The notes under the pieces are model-generated. The model had not been told where the DNA came from. It made no database searches and was given only the letters and a program-made list of their open reading frames with translations. The position numbers and the translations under genes were made by a program. A stretch of 8,199 nt of DNA from Ruminococcus sp. Lineage in GTDB: Bacteria > Bacillota > Clostridia > Oscillospirales > Ruminococcaceae. Of the stretch, positions 1 to 6,092 are shown piece by piece (positions within the stretch are counted from its first letter, which is position 1; each line of letters begins with the position of its first letter). The stretch is taken from positions 1 through 8,199 of the forward strand of contig JAILFF010000259.1 in NCBI GenBank assembly GCA_024697705.1, in the 5' to 3' direction.

Positions 1-1
1 T

Positions 2-1423
2 GTTATCCTGACCATAATATTTGTCTTTCTGAACGACGTTCTGTTTCTTTCAAGATACTATAAATACGACACCAAGGAAAACAAAAAGATAATAAACAAA
101 AAGCTCAGACGGCTGATTCCCCTTTCGCCGATCGGACTGATCTTAGCGCTTTCGGTGCTGGTGATAATCATAACCACGCTTATTAACATTATTATGAAAA
201 AAATGGGCGTCAGCAGCTTTATCCCCGATATCGTCGTCGTGATACCGCGAGTCTCGGCGGAAAACGGCATTTCCCTCGAAACCTCCGAATCGAACACCGA
301 CGCGCTGCTTATCCTGTTTGTACTGCTTTTCATGATAGCGATACCGCTTTTCCTGCTTATCATGAAAAATTACTGCAAGGTCATCGGCTGCTCAAAGGAA
401 ATGGGACTGTTCGTCTACATGGCGGTACTTTTCATGTACATAACGAGCGCTCTCATTACCATGCCGATAAAGAATATCACGATATCCAGCCTTATCTCTA
501 CGGTCAGCTTTATCGTAATGCTGCTGATATTCTATCTGCCGTCGGAAGAAAAGATCGAGCTTATGCGGCAGAACGAAAACACCGACATGATGCGAAAGAT
601 CAACCGTCTGCCGATAGTAAATTTTTTCCTGCTGCTGATACTTCTGGGGCTTGAATTCATGCTGATGAAGACCGAGCAGCTCAATACGGCGTTCTACATT
701 GTAATACTTGTTTTCGCGGTGCTGCTTTACACGGCTTCGCAGCTTTCATACGGCATACTTTTCACGCACATCGACGAAGGCAACCGCATCAGGCAGCTTT
801 CCAAGGAATCCCAGCAGGCGCAGGAGCAGGTAACGCTTGCCTTCGCGGAAATCACCGAAGCGAAATCAGGTCAGACGGGTCAGCACGTAAAGCGCGTATC
901 GGAGTACACGCGAGTTATCGCTGAGGCGATGGGCTATGAACACAAGATCGTTGACGAAATGCGCGTTGCTTCAATGATGCACGACGTCGGCAAGCTGCTT
1001 ATCCCGCCCGAGATACTTGAAAAACCGGGACGGCTCACCGACGAGGAATTCACGGTAATGAAAGAGCACGTCAACATCGGCGAAAGCCTGCTCAGCGAAG
1101 CCCCGGGCGAGATAATGAAGATGGCGCGGGTGATAGCACAGCAGCATCACGAATGGATGAACGGCAAGGGCTATCTCGGGCTGAAAGGCGAAGAGATCGA
1201 AATGCCCGCGAGGATATGCGCTGTCGCCGACGTTTTCGACGCTCTGACGAGTGCGCGTTCGTACAAAAAGGCGTGGACGGCGGAGGAAGCGTTCAAGATA
1301 ATCACCGAAGAAGCGGGAACGCACTTCGACGAGGATGTCGTAAAGGCTTTTTCGGAGCATTTCGACGAGATCAAGGAAGTTCAGGAGATCTACCGCGACG
1401 AGACTTCGACATATCGTTTCTGA
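2..1423 (+). CDS. Membrane HD-GYP domain protein (predicted c-di-GMP phosphodiesterase-type sensor), 5' partial
   Basis: The frame is open from the left edge (first full codon at 2), so the 5' end is outside the window; 473 residues are visible. An internal GTG at 155 could serve as a start, but it lies inside a membrane segment and hydrophobic coding sequence continues upstream of it. The visible N-terminal two thirds hold about seven hydrophobic segments, with an apparently extracytoplasmic loop near visible residues 70-100. A short helical linker (LSKESQQAQEQVTLAF) leads into a C-terminal HD-GYP domain. The domain shows QHVKRV, the metal-binding MMHDVGK (HD at visible residues 327-328, bases 980-985), KEH, the HHE motif, and AVADVFDALTSARSYKKA. 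Family knowledge: HD-GYP proteins hydrolyse cyclic di-GMP at a di- or tri-iron centre on the cytoplasmic side. Oddity: the GYP signature reads GYLGLKG, with Leu for Pro and one residue fewer than the usual GYPxGLxG, so activity may be altered. It converges on pflA with a hairpin between them. The domain call is secure; substrate and signal are unknown. Confidence 0.9.
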   Translation, partial: VILTIIFVFLNDVLFLSRYYKYDTKENKKIINKKLRRLIPLSPIGLILALSVLVIIITTLINIIMKKMGVSSFIPDIVVVIPRVSAENGISLETSESNTDALLILFVLLFMIAIPLFLLIMKNYCKVIGCSKEMGLFVYMAVLFMYITSALITMPIKNITISSLISTVSFIVMLLIFYLPSEEKIELMRQNENTDMMRKINRLPIVNFFLLLILLGLEFMLMKTEQLNTAFYIVILVFAVLLYTASQLSYGILFTHIDEGNRIRQLSKESQQAQEQVTLAFAEITEAKSGQTGQHVKRVSEYTRVIAEAMGYEHKIVDEMRVASMMHDVGKLLIPPEILEKPGRLTDEEFTVMKEHVNIGESLLSEAPGEIMKMARVIAQQHHEWMNGKGYLGLKGEEIEMPARICAVADVFDALTSARSYKKAWTAEEAFKIITEEAGTHFDEDVVKAFSEHFDEIKEVQEIYRDETSTYRF

Positions 1424-1433
1424 AAAAACAATC

Positions 1434-1467
1434 AAGGCTGCACGGCGAACCTGTGCAGCCTTTTTTT
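1434..1467 (+). terminator. Rho-independent terminator of the HD-GYP gene
   Basis: Arms GGCTGCAC (1436-1443) and GTGCAGCC (1453-1460) form a perfect 8-bp stem around a 9-nt loop. Adjacent AA and TT can add two pairs, and a run of seven T follows at 1461-1467. It starts about 10 nt after the stop codon at 1421-1423. Read on the minus strand, the same hairpin sits just after the pflA stop and is followed by a T-run only after a gap, so it may also work weakly for pflA. Confidence 0.9.
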
Positions 1468-1470
1468 ACT

Positions 1471-2238
1471 TTATTGCTCTTTTTTCCTCGCTCTGATGTC
1501 CTCCGCGACTCTTTGCTTTAAGCCTTTGAATATTATGTCACGCGCCGCCGCCGCCTGCTCCTTTGTCGCGGGGGGAACATCTTTCAGCCGATATGGCAGC
1601 CCGAGTGCTTCATATTTTTGTACTCCAAGTGTGTGATACGGCAGAACATCTATCGCCCGCAGCGTCCCGAGCCCCCCGATGAACCGCCCAAGCCTTAGCA
1701 GCGAAGGCTCGTCGTCGGTAACGCCCGGCACAAGTACGTGCCTTATCCAGATATCAATGCCCTTTTCGGCGATATGCTCCGCAAAGCGCAGTATCGCGGC
1801 GTTGTCCTTCCCCGTCAGCGACTTATGCTTTTCGGGGTCAATGTGCTTTATGTCGAGCATAACGAGGTCTGTTGAACCGAGCACGCGGTCGATAGCCCCG
1901 TGCAGAGCGTCATTCGCCCACATTATCCCCGAGGTGTCAAGACAGGTATGCACCCCCTGCTTTTTGGCGGCTTCAAACAGCTCCGCCACGAACTCCGCCT
2001 GCATCAGCGGCTCTCCGCCCGTGCAGGTCAGTCCGCCGCCGCGCAGAAATTCCCTCACGCCGTTAAGCTCGGTCATTATTTCCCCGACGGACATCTGCCT
2101 GCCGCTTTTTTCCTGCCATGTATCGGGGTTATGGCAATAGGCGCACCGCATCGGGCAGCCCGAAAGAAACACCACGAACCGCAGCCCGGGTCCGTCAACG
2201 GTGCCGAGGCTCTCGGTAGAGTGAACGTATCCGATCAT
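1471..2238 (-). CDS. pflA: Pyruvate formate-lyase activating enzyme (radical SAM)
   Basis: The product (255 aa, close to the usual size of about 245-260) is the cytoplasmic radical-SAM activase that installs the glycyl radical on pyruvate formate-lyase, using S-adenosylmethionine and a [4Fe-4S] cluster. The N-terminus IGYVHSTESLGTVDGPGLR is the classic PflA opening. The cluster-binding CxxxCxxC is at C28, C32 and C35 in GCPMRCAYCHN. The SAM-binding GGEP is at residues 74-77, followed by DTSG (101-104), MLDIKH and VLVPGVTD. The start at 2238 is chosen because GGAGGTG (minus strand, 2245-2251) lies 6 nt upstream; an in-frame ATG at 2277 would add 13 cysteine-rich residues and falls inside a hairpin. 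It follows pilT on the same strand after 97 nt. No pflB is in the window, so its target enzyme is encoded elsewhere. Another glycyl radical enzyme as target is possible but less likely, since the extra ferredoxin-type cysteine insert of many such activases is absent. Confidence 0.95.
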   Translation of the reverse strand: MIGYVHSTESLGTVDGPGLRFVVFLSGCPMRCAYCHNPDTWQEKSGRQMSVGEIMTELNGVREFLRGGGLTCTGGEPLMQAEFVAELFEAAKKQGVHTCLDTSGIMWANDALHGAIDRVLGSTDLVMLDIKHIDPEKHKSLTGKDNAAILRFAEHIAEKGIDIWIRHVLVPGVTDDEPSLLRLGRFIGGLGTLRAIDVLPYHTLGVQKYEALGLPYRLKDVPPATKEQAAAARDIIFKGLKQRVAEDIRARKKEQ

Positions 2239-2244
2239 AAAAAA

Positions 2245-2251
2245 CACCTCC
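2245..2251 (-). promoter_or_regulatory. Ribosome binding site of pflA
   Basis: GGAGGTG on the minus strand, 6 nt before the ATG at 2238. It is a near-perfect anti-16S match and fixes the start codon of pflA over the upstream in-frame ATG at 2277. Confidence 0.9.
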
Positions 2252-2262
2252 ATAATGCAAAC

Positions 2263-2304
2263 AGAGCAGCACCGCACTGAACTTGTCCATGCGGGCGCTG
2301 CTCT
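2263..2304. other. Imperfect hairpin between pilT and pflA
   Basis: AGAGCAGC (2263-2270) pairs perfectly with GCTGCTCT (2297-2304). An inner CCGCA (2272-2276) pairs with TGCGG (2290-2294) across a small asymmetric internal loop, leaving a 13-nt loop. On the plus strand it is followed by TTTATTTT, the form of an intrinsic terminator, yet no plus-strand gene precedes it. On the minus strand, the direction of pilT and pflA, only CTGTTTGC follows, a poor U-tract. It could be a weak terminator allowing partial read-through into pflA, a processed 3' end of the pilus transcript, or a barrier to antisense transcription. Confidence 0.55.
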
Positions 2305-2335
2305 TTTATTTTCTATGTGTTCTCAGCTAAATCTA

Positions 2336-3421
2336 TCAGCCGGAAACGCCGCTCTTTTGGGACGCGATAAATCTCTTAAGATCCTGCGGGTTGGCGCACT
2401 TTTCAAGCGCAACTTCCATAGTGATGACTCTCGAAGCAACGAGCTTTGCAAGCTCCTGGTCGAGGGTCTGCATTCCTGCGGCTTTACCTGTCTGCATAGC
2501 GGAACCGATCAGATGTACCTTATCGTCACGGATCATAGCCTTGATCGGGTCGGTAGCGTTCAGGATCTCGCAGACAGCGACACGGCTCGTACCGTCAAGA
2601 GTACGGCAAAGTGTCTGTGTGCAGATACCTACGAGAACGGTCGCGAGCTGAGTTCTGATCTGGTGCTGCTGGTGAGCAGGGAAAACGTCGATGATACGGT
2701 CAACGGTGGAAGGAGCCGAGGTGGTATGAAGGGTACTCATTACAAGGTGACCTGTTTCGGCGGCGGTTACGGCAGCTTCGATAGTCTCGAAGTCACGCAT
2801 TTCTCCGACGAGTATGATATCCGGGTCCTCACGAAGGGCGGCACGGATAGCGAGCGCGAAGGAGGGAACGTCTCCGCCGATCTCACGCTGGTTTACCATG
2901 CAGCGCTTGTGGGCGTGCAGATACTCGATAGGGTCTTCGATAGTGATGATGTGTGCCGACTTGTGCAGATTAACGTGGTCGATCATAGCGGCAAGCGTTG
3001 TGGATTTACCCGAACCGGTAGGACCCGTAACGAGAACAAGTCCACGGGGACGCATAACGAACTCGGAAAGTACGGGCGGCAGGTCGAGGTCGGTAAAGGT
3101 CGGGATATCGTTGCGGAGCAGTCGGATAGCGATAGCCGTAAATCCTCTCTGACGATATACGTTTACACGGTGACGGAAGCCGCGGGTGGAAACGTATGTA
3201 AAGTCGGTGTCGATATGGTCGCGGATCTGCTGCATCTGACGCTCGTTGGTCATCTGACGGCAGATACCCTGAATATCGATCTCGGTCATGTCGGGGTAGG
3301 ACGAAAGCTTTCTTAAGTTACCGCCCTGTCTTACGATGGGGGGGATACCTACGGTGAAATGCAGGTCGGAGCAGCCGAGAGCACGCGATTCGTCAAGGAT
3401 TTTGTTAATGTCAATTGGCAT
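2336..3421 (-). CDS. pilT: Type IV pilus retraction ATPase PilT
   Basis: The 361-aa product matches the usual PilT length. Family role: a hexameric cytoplasmic ATPase that drives pilus disassembly and retraction (twitching, DNA uptake). The N-terminal PAS-like domain begins INKILDESRALGCSDLHFTVG. Walker A GPTGSGKST is at 133-141 (K139), the Asp box TIEDPIEY at 160-167, Walker B DIILVGEMRD at 201-210 (E207), and the His box GHLVMSTLHT at 224-233 (H232). The C-terminal AIKAMIRDDKVHLI followed by MQTGKAAGMQTLDQELAKL is typical of PilT rather than PilB. There are no tetracysteine zinc motif and no MshEN domain. The start at 3421 is favoured over the in-frame ATG at 3436 because the latter overlaps the GGAGGT that precedes 3421 by 7 nt. 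It lies 70 nt downstream of pilB with no clear terminator between them, so the two are probably co-transcribed. Confidence 0.96.
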   Translation of the reverse strand: MPIDINKILDESRALGCSDLHFTVGIPPIVRQGGNLRKLSSYPDMTEIDIQGICRQMTNERQMQQIRDHIDTDFTYVSTRGFRHRVNVYRQRGFTAIAIRLLRNDIPTFTDLDLPPVLSEFVMRPRGLVLVTGPTGSGKSTTLAAMIDHVNLHKSAHIITIEDPIEYLHAHKRCMVNQREIGGDVPSFALAIRAALREDPDIILVGEMRDFETIEAAVTAAETGHLVMSTLHTTSAPSTVDRIIDVFPAHQQHQIRTQLATVLVGICTQTLCRTLDGTSRVAVCEILNATDPIKAMIRDDKVHLIGSAMQTGKAAGMQTLDQELAKLVASRVITMEVALEKCANPQDLKRFIASQKSGVSG

Positions 3422-3428
3422 GATTATT

Positions 3429-3434
3429 ACCTCC
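3429..3434 (-). promoter_or_regulatory. Ribosome binding site of pilT
   Basis: GGAGGT on the minus strand, with a 7-nt spacer to the ATG at 3421. Because the G of the upstream in-frame ATG (3434-3436) is the first G of this site, that upstream ATG is unlikely to be the real start. Confidence 0.85.
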
Positions 3435-3491
3435 ATTTAATCAATGAGTACGGCACACAGCCACACGCATTGTAAAAGTTTTCAAAAAATA

Positions 3492-5183
3492 TTATACTGC
3501 GTATGTTACACGAACCAGCTCTTCCATCGAGGTAATGCCCTTCTGGATAAGCTCGGAAACGTTGTCACGAAGCAGCTTGCAGCCCTGTTCTCTTGCGAGA
3601 GCCTGTATCTCGTCCGCCTTTGCGCCTCTTGTGATAAGCGCCTGCATCTCGGATGAGTTGAGCAGTATCTCGTGGATAGCGGTTCTGCCCTTGTAACCTG
3701 TGCCGCTGCAATATTCGCATCCGCCCGGATGAGGCTGATAAATTCCCATCGGCAGATCGATGCCCATAAGCTTCATATCCGCTTCGGTGGTAAATGCTTC
3801 CTCCTTGCACTCGGGGCAGAGCTTCTTGGTAAGACGCTGTGCGCAGATACCGATAAGCGAGGTCGCTACCATGTAAGGAAGTACGCCCATATCCACAAGA
3901 CGGGTTACGGTGGAAGCCGCGTCGTTGGTGTGTATTGTCGAAAGAACCATGTGTCCCGTGATAGCGGCACGGATAGCGATAGTCGCTGTTTCCTCGTCAC
4001 GCATCTCGCCGACCATTATGATATCGGGGTCCTGACGAAGTATGGAACGCAGGGCAGCCGCGAAGGTCATGCCTGCCTTGTCGTTTATCTGGCACTGGTT
4101 GATATTGGCGATCTTCTTTTCAACAGGGTCCTCAACGGTGATAACGTTAAGGTTAGGCTTAGCCATTTCGCCGAGCGCCGCGTAAAGCGTGGTGGATTTA
4201 CCCGAACCCGTAGGACCGGTAACAAGGATAACGCCCTGAGGAACCTTAAGGCACTCGCAGAAACGCTCATAGTTATAGTCGGTCATACCGAGGTCGGTGA
4301 TCTTTCTTACCATCGAGTCGCCCGCGAGGATTCGGAGAACGACCTTTTCGCCGTAAACCATCGGGAGGTTCGATACACGAAGGTCAAGCAGAGTACCATC
4401 AACTACCTGCGACATACGGCCGTCCTGAGGAACACGCTTTTCGGCGATGTTCATGCCCGAAATGATCTTGAAACGGGTAACGAGCGCCGTATGCAGATAG
4501 GATTTTACTTCCATAAGCTGAATAAGGTCGCCGTTTACACGGATCCTTACTCTTGTGAAGTCCTTGAAAGGCTCGATATGGATATCGGTAGCCTCCTTAC
4601 GCGCCGAGTCCTCGACTATCTTGGTAGCGAGCTTAACGATAGGCGCGTTGTCAACACGGTCGTTTGAAGCTTCGGCTACGAGATCCTCAAGGCTCTGCTC
4701 CTCTTCCTTCTCCTTTGTAGCCGCCTCAATGATAGCGTCGGTAGTTCCCTGCGAATATATCTTACCGATAGCACGGTTGATAGCTGTTTTGGTACCGTAT
4801 CTGAAACCTACGGGACCGCCCGTGATACCGCGGAGCGCTTCGGAAGCCTCGAAGTCCATAGGATTCTCGGTAGCGAATATGGCTCTTCTGCCCATCTTTT
4901 CGAGGTAGATACAGCAGTATTTTCTCGCGATTTCCTCAGGGATAGACTTTACCAATTCGGGTTTCAGCTCATATTTATCAACATCTTCATACTGAACATT
5001 AAGTCTTTCGGCAAGCGCTTCGCCGAGTGCGTTTTCTGTAACGATATGCTTTTCAAGAAGCAGGTCGCCGAGCTTTTTGCCCTTGTTCTTGTCTTCCTTA
5101 AGAGCGGCAAGAAATTCATTAAGCTGATCCGAGGTAATAAGACCCTTATTGACAAGATGTTCACCAATAGGTATGTTTTTCAT
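3492..5183 (-). CDS. pilB: Type IV pilus assembly ATPase PilB (GspE/PilB family)
   Basis: The 563-aa product is full length for PilB, the hexameric cytoplasmic motor that powers pilus extension. Residues 5-145 form an MshEN (T2SSE_N) domain. It has two helical repeats starting at P5-I6-G7 and K37-L38-G39, then a compact lobe ending in FEASEALRGITGGPVGF and INRAIGKIY. An acidic linker (157-170) leads to the motor: Walker A GPTGSGKST from 323 (K329), Asp box ITVEDPVEKK (E351, D352), Walker B DIIMVGEMRD (E393) and His box HMVLSTIHTND (H418). Zinc cysteines C456, C459, C489 and C492 mark PilB/GspE rather than PilT. In canonical MshEN domains c-di-GMP is bound by RLG...G...Q repeats. Here the arginines are P5 and K37 and the terminal glutamines are L28 and R60, so nucleotide binding is uncertain. 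A GGAG lies 10 nt before the ATG, a somewhat long spacing. pilT follows, and two stand-alone MshEN paralogs precede it. Confidence 0.96.
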   Translation of the reverse strand: MKNIPIGEHLVNKGLITSDQLNEFLAALKEDKNKGKKLGDLLLEKHIVTENALGEALAERLNVQYEDVDKYELKPELVKSIPEEIARKYCCIYLEKMGRRAIFATENPMDFEASEALRGITGGPVGFRYGTKTAINRAIGKIYSQGTTDAIIEAATKEKEEEQSLEDLVAEASNDRVDNAPIVKLATKIVEDSARKEATDIHIEPFKDFTRVRIRVNGDLIQLMEVKSYLHTALVTRFKIISGMNIAEKRVPQDGRMSQVVDGTLLDLRVSNLPMVYGEKVVLRILAGDSMVRKITDLGMTDYNYERFCECLKVPQGVILVTGPTGSGKSTTLYAALGEMAKPNLNVITVEDPVEKKIANINQCQINDKAGMTFAAALRSILRQDPDIIMVGEMRDEETATIAIRAAITGHMVLSTIHTNDAASTVTRLVDMGVLPYMVATSLIGICAQRLTKKLCPECKEEAFTTEADMKLMGIDLPMGIYQPHPGGCEYCSGTGYKGRTAIHEILLNSSEMQALITRGAKADEIQALAREQGCKLLRDNVSELIQKGITSMEELVRVTYAV

Positions 5184-5203
5184 ATATGTGATACTCCAAT
5201 CTC

Positions 5204-5243
5204 CGCGGCATTTTCTTTATTCATCGGAAAACAGCCTGCCGCG
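5204..5243 (-). other. Inverted repeat in the pilB leader
   Basis: In the 122-nt gap before pilB, CGCGGCA (5204-5210) and TGCCGCG (5237-5243) are perfect inverted repeats. An inner TTTTC (5211-5215) can pair with GAAAA (5227-5231), leaving a 5-nt bulge and an 11-nt loop. The element lies 20 nt before the pilB start, close to the ribosome binding site, so it could influence translation or mark RNA processing. It does not match a c-di-GMP riboswitch that I can recognise. No T-run follows, so it is not a standard terminator. Confidence 0.4.
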
Positions 5244-5305
5244 ATAAGCCGTCGCCGTTTTCTATATTGTGCCCACAAGGAGCTATTTTACTGTAATTAT
5301 AATTA

Positions 5306-6076
5306 TCAGCCGTCGCGGAATACTCTTAGTATGGTTCCTCTCGAAGCCAGCTTGAAAGCTACGGGCTTGCCGTAATACTCCTTAAACGCCTCGTAAGCCT
5401 CGAAGTCGGCGGGATTCGGTACGGCGAACCATTTTACGCCGTCCTTTTCTTCAAGCGGCAGACAGATGTACTTCTCAAAAAGTCCGTCCTCAAAAAGCCG
5501 GAAGACCTCGTCCAGCCACTTGTCGTCGTGTACGAACTTCTTCTGATCCCAGACCTCCAGCCCGAACATTTTTCCGAGCTTTTCGATAAACGCGGGGCTT
5601 TCCTCAGCGCCGAGCTTTTCCTTCATTCCGTCGATGACGGGGATCATTCTCATCGGGACATAGTGCCTGTTGACAGCTCTCGTTATCGCGCTTTTCGCGG
5701 CGTAACAAGCTACGCCCATACAGCCCGTAAGGTCTTTTATCTCCTCCGCCGCAAAAAAATCCATCGGATCGTTGGAGGCATAGCTGATACGTCTGCCGTC
5801 TCTGAATAAGGGTACTACGCCGTATCTTCTCGCCGTTTCCTCGGGAATAAGATCCATCAGCTCGCCGTTAAGCTCCATGTTATCGAGATCGACAAACTCG
5901 CAATTGAGCAGCTTCGCGATCGTCTCGCCAAGCTGAGCCTCGGTGATGACTCCCTTTTCCACGGCAAGATCGCCGAGCTCTTTGTCTTCGTCCAATTCGG
6001 CAAGCAGTTCGTCAAGCTGCACTTTGGTGATAAAGCCCTTCCGAACAAGGTTATCGCCAACGGAATTATTATTCAT
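5306..6076 (-). CDS. Stand-alone MshEN (PilB N-terminal-like) domain protein, no ATPase domain, 256 aa
   Basis: Residues 5-139 align along their length with the N-terminal domain of the neighbouring PilB. Two helical repeats begin SVGDNLVRKGFIT (5-17) and ELGDLAVEKGVIT (33-45). FVDLD and IPEETARRYGVVPL follow, then the lobe with ASNDPMDFFAAEEIKDLTG (100-118) and AITRAVNRHY. Residues 163-254 look like a second, partial copy containing only the lobe: YICLPLEE, WFAVPNPADFEAYEAFKEYYG and LASRGTILRVF. There is no Walker A, Walker B or zinc motif, no signal peptide and no membrane segment, so it is predicted to be cytoplasmic. Both repeats keep the central glycines (G7/G14, G35/G42), but the motif arginines are S5 and E33 and the final glutamines are L28 and L56. 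GGAGG lies 8 nt before the ATG. It starts 16 nt after the upstream paralog and is followed 122 nt later by pilB. Function is unknown; a role in controlling or scaffolding PilB is inferred from homology and position. Confidence 0.85.
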   Translation of the reverse strand: MNNNSVGDNLVRKGFITKVQLDELLAELDEDKELGDLAVEKGVITEAQLGETIAKLLNCEFVDLDNMELNGELMDLIPEETARRYGVVPLFRDGRRISYASNDPMDFFAAEEIKDLTGCMGVACYAAKSAITRAVNRHYVPMRMIPVIDGMKEKLGAEESPAFIEKLGKMFGLEVWDQKKFVHDDKWLDEVFRLFEDGLFEKYICLPLEEKDGVKWFAVPNPADFEAYEAFKEYYGKPVAFKLASRGTILRVFRDG

Positions 6077-6092
6077 GACGCTTTCCTCCGTA

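Noticed and set aside
155..157. GTG at 155 as the start of the HD-GYP gene
   Set aside because: The same frame is open to the window edge and encodes further hydrophobic segments, so the gene most likely starts outside the window.
2239..2277. Upstream ATG at 2277 as the pflA start
   Set aside because: It would add a cysteine-rich 13-residue prefix unlike the family, lies in a hairpin arm, and ignores the GGAGGTG correctly placed before 2238.
2255..3316. Long open frame on the plus strand (about 353 codons) opposite pilT
   Set aside because: It lies wholly antisense to a clear PilT with all motor motifs, has no plausible ribosome binding site, and its composition reads as a codon shadow.
3422..3436. 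Upstream ATG at 3436 as the pilT start
   Set aside because: It overlaps the GGAGGT that serves the ATG at 3421 and has no SD of its own.
3672..4667. Long open frame on the plus strand (about 331 codons) opposite pilB
   Set aside because: It is antisense to the PilB motor domain and shows no recognisable motif or upstream SD; it reflects codon bias of pilB.
5184..5305. c-di-GMP riboswitch in the pilB leader
   Set aside because: Considered because of the c-di-GMP context, but I see none of the conserved GEMM core sequences or its tetraloop-receptor arrangement.
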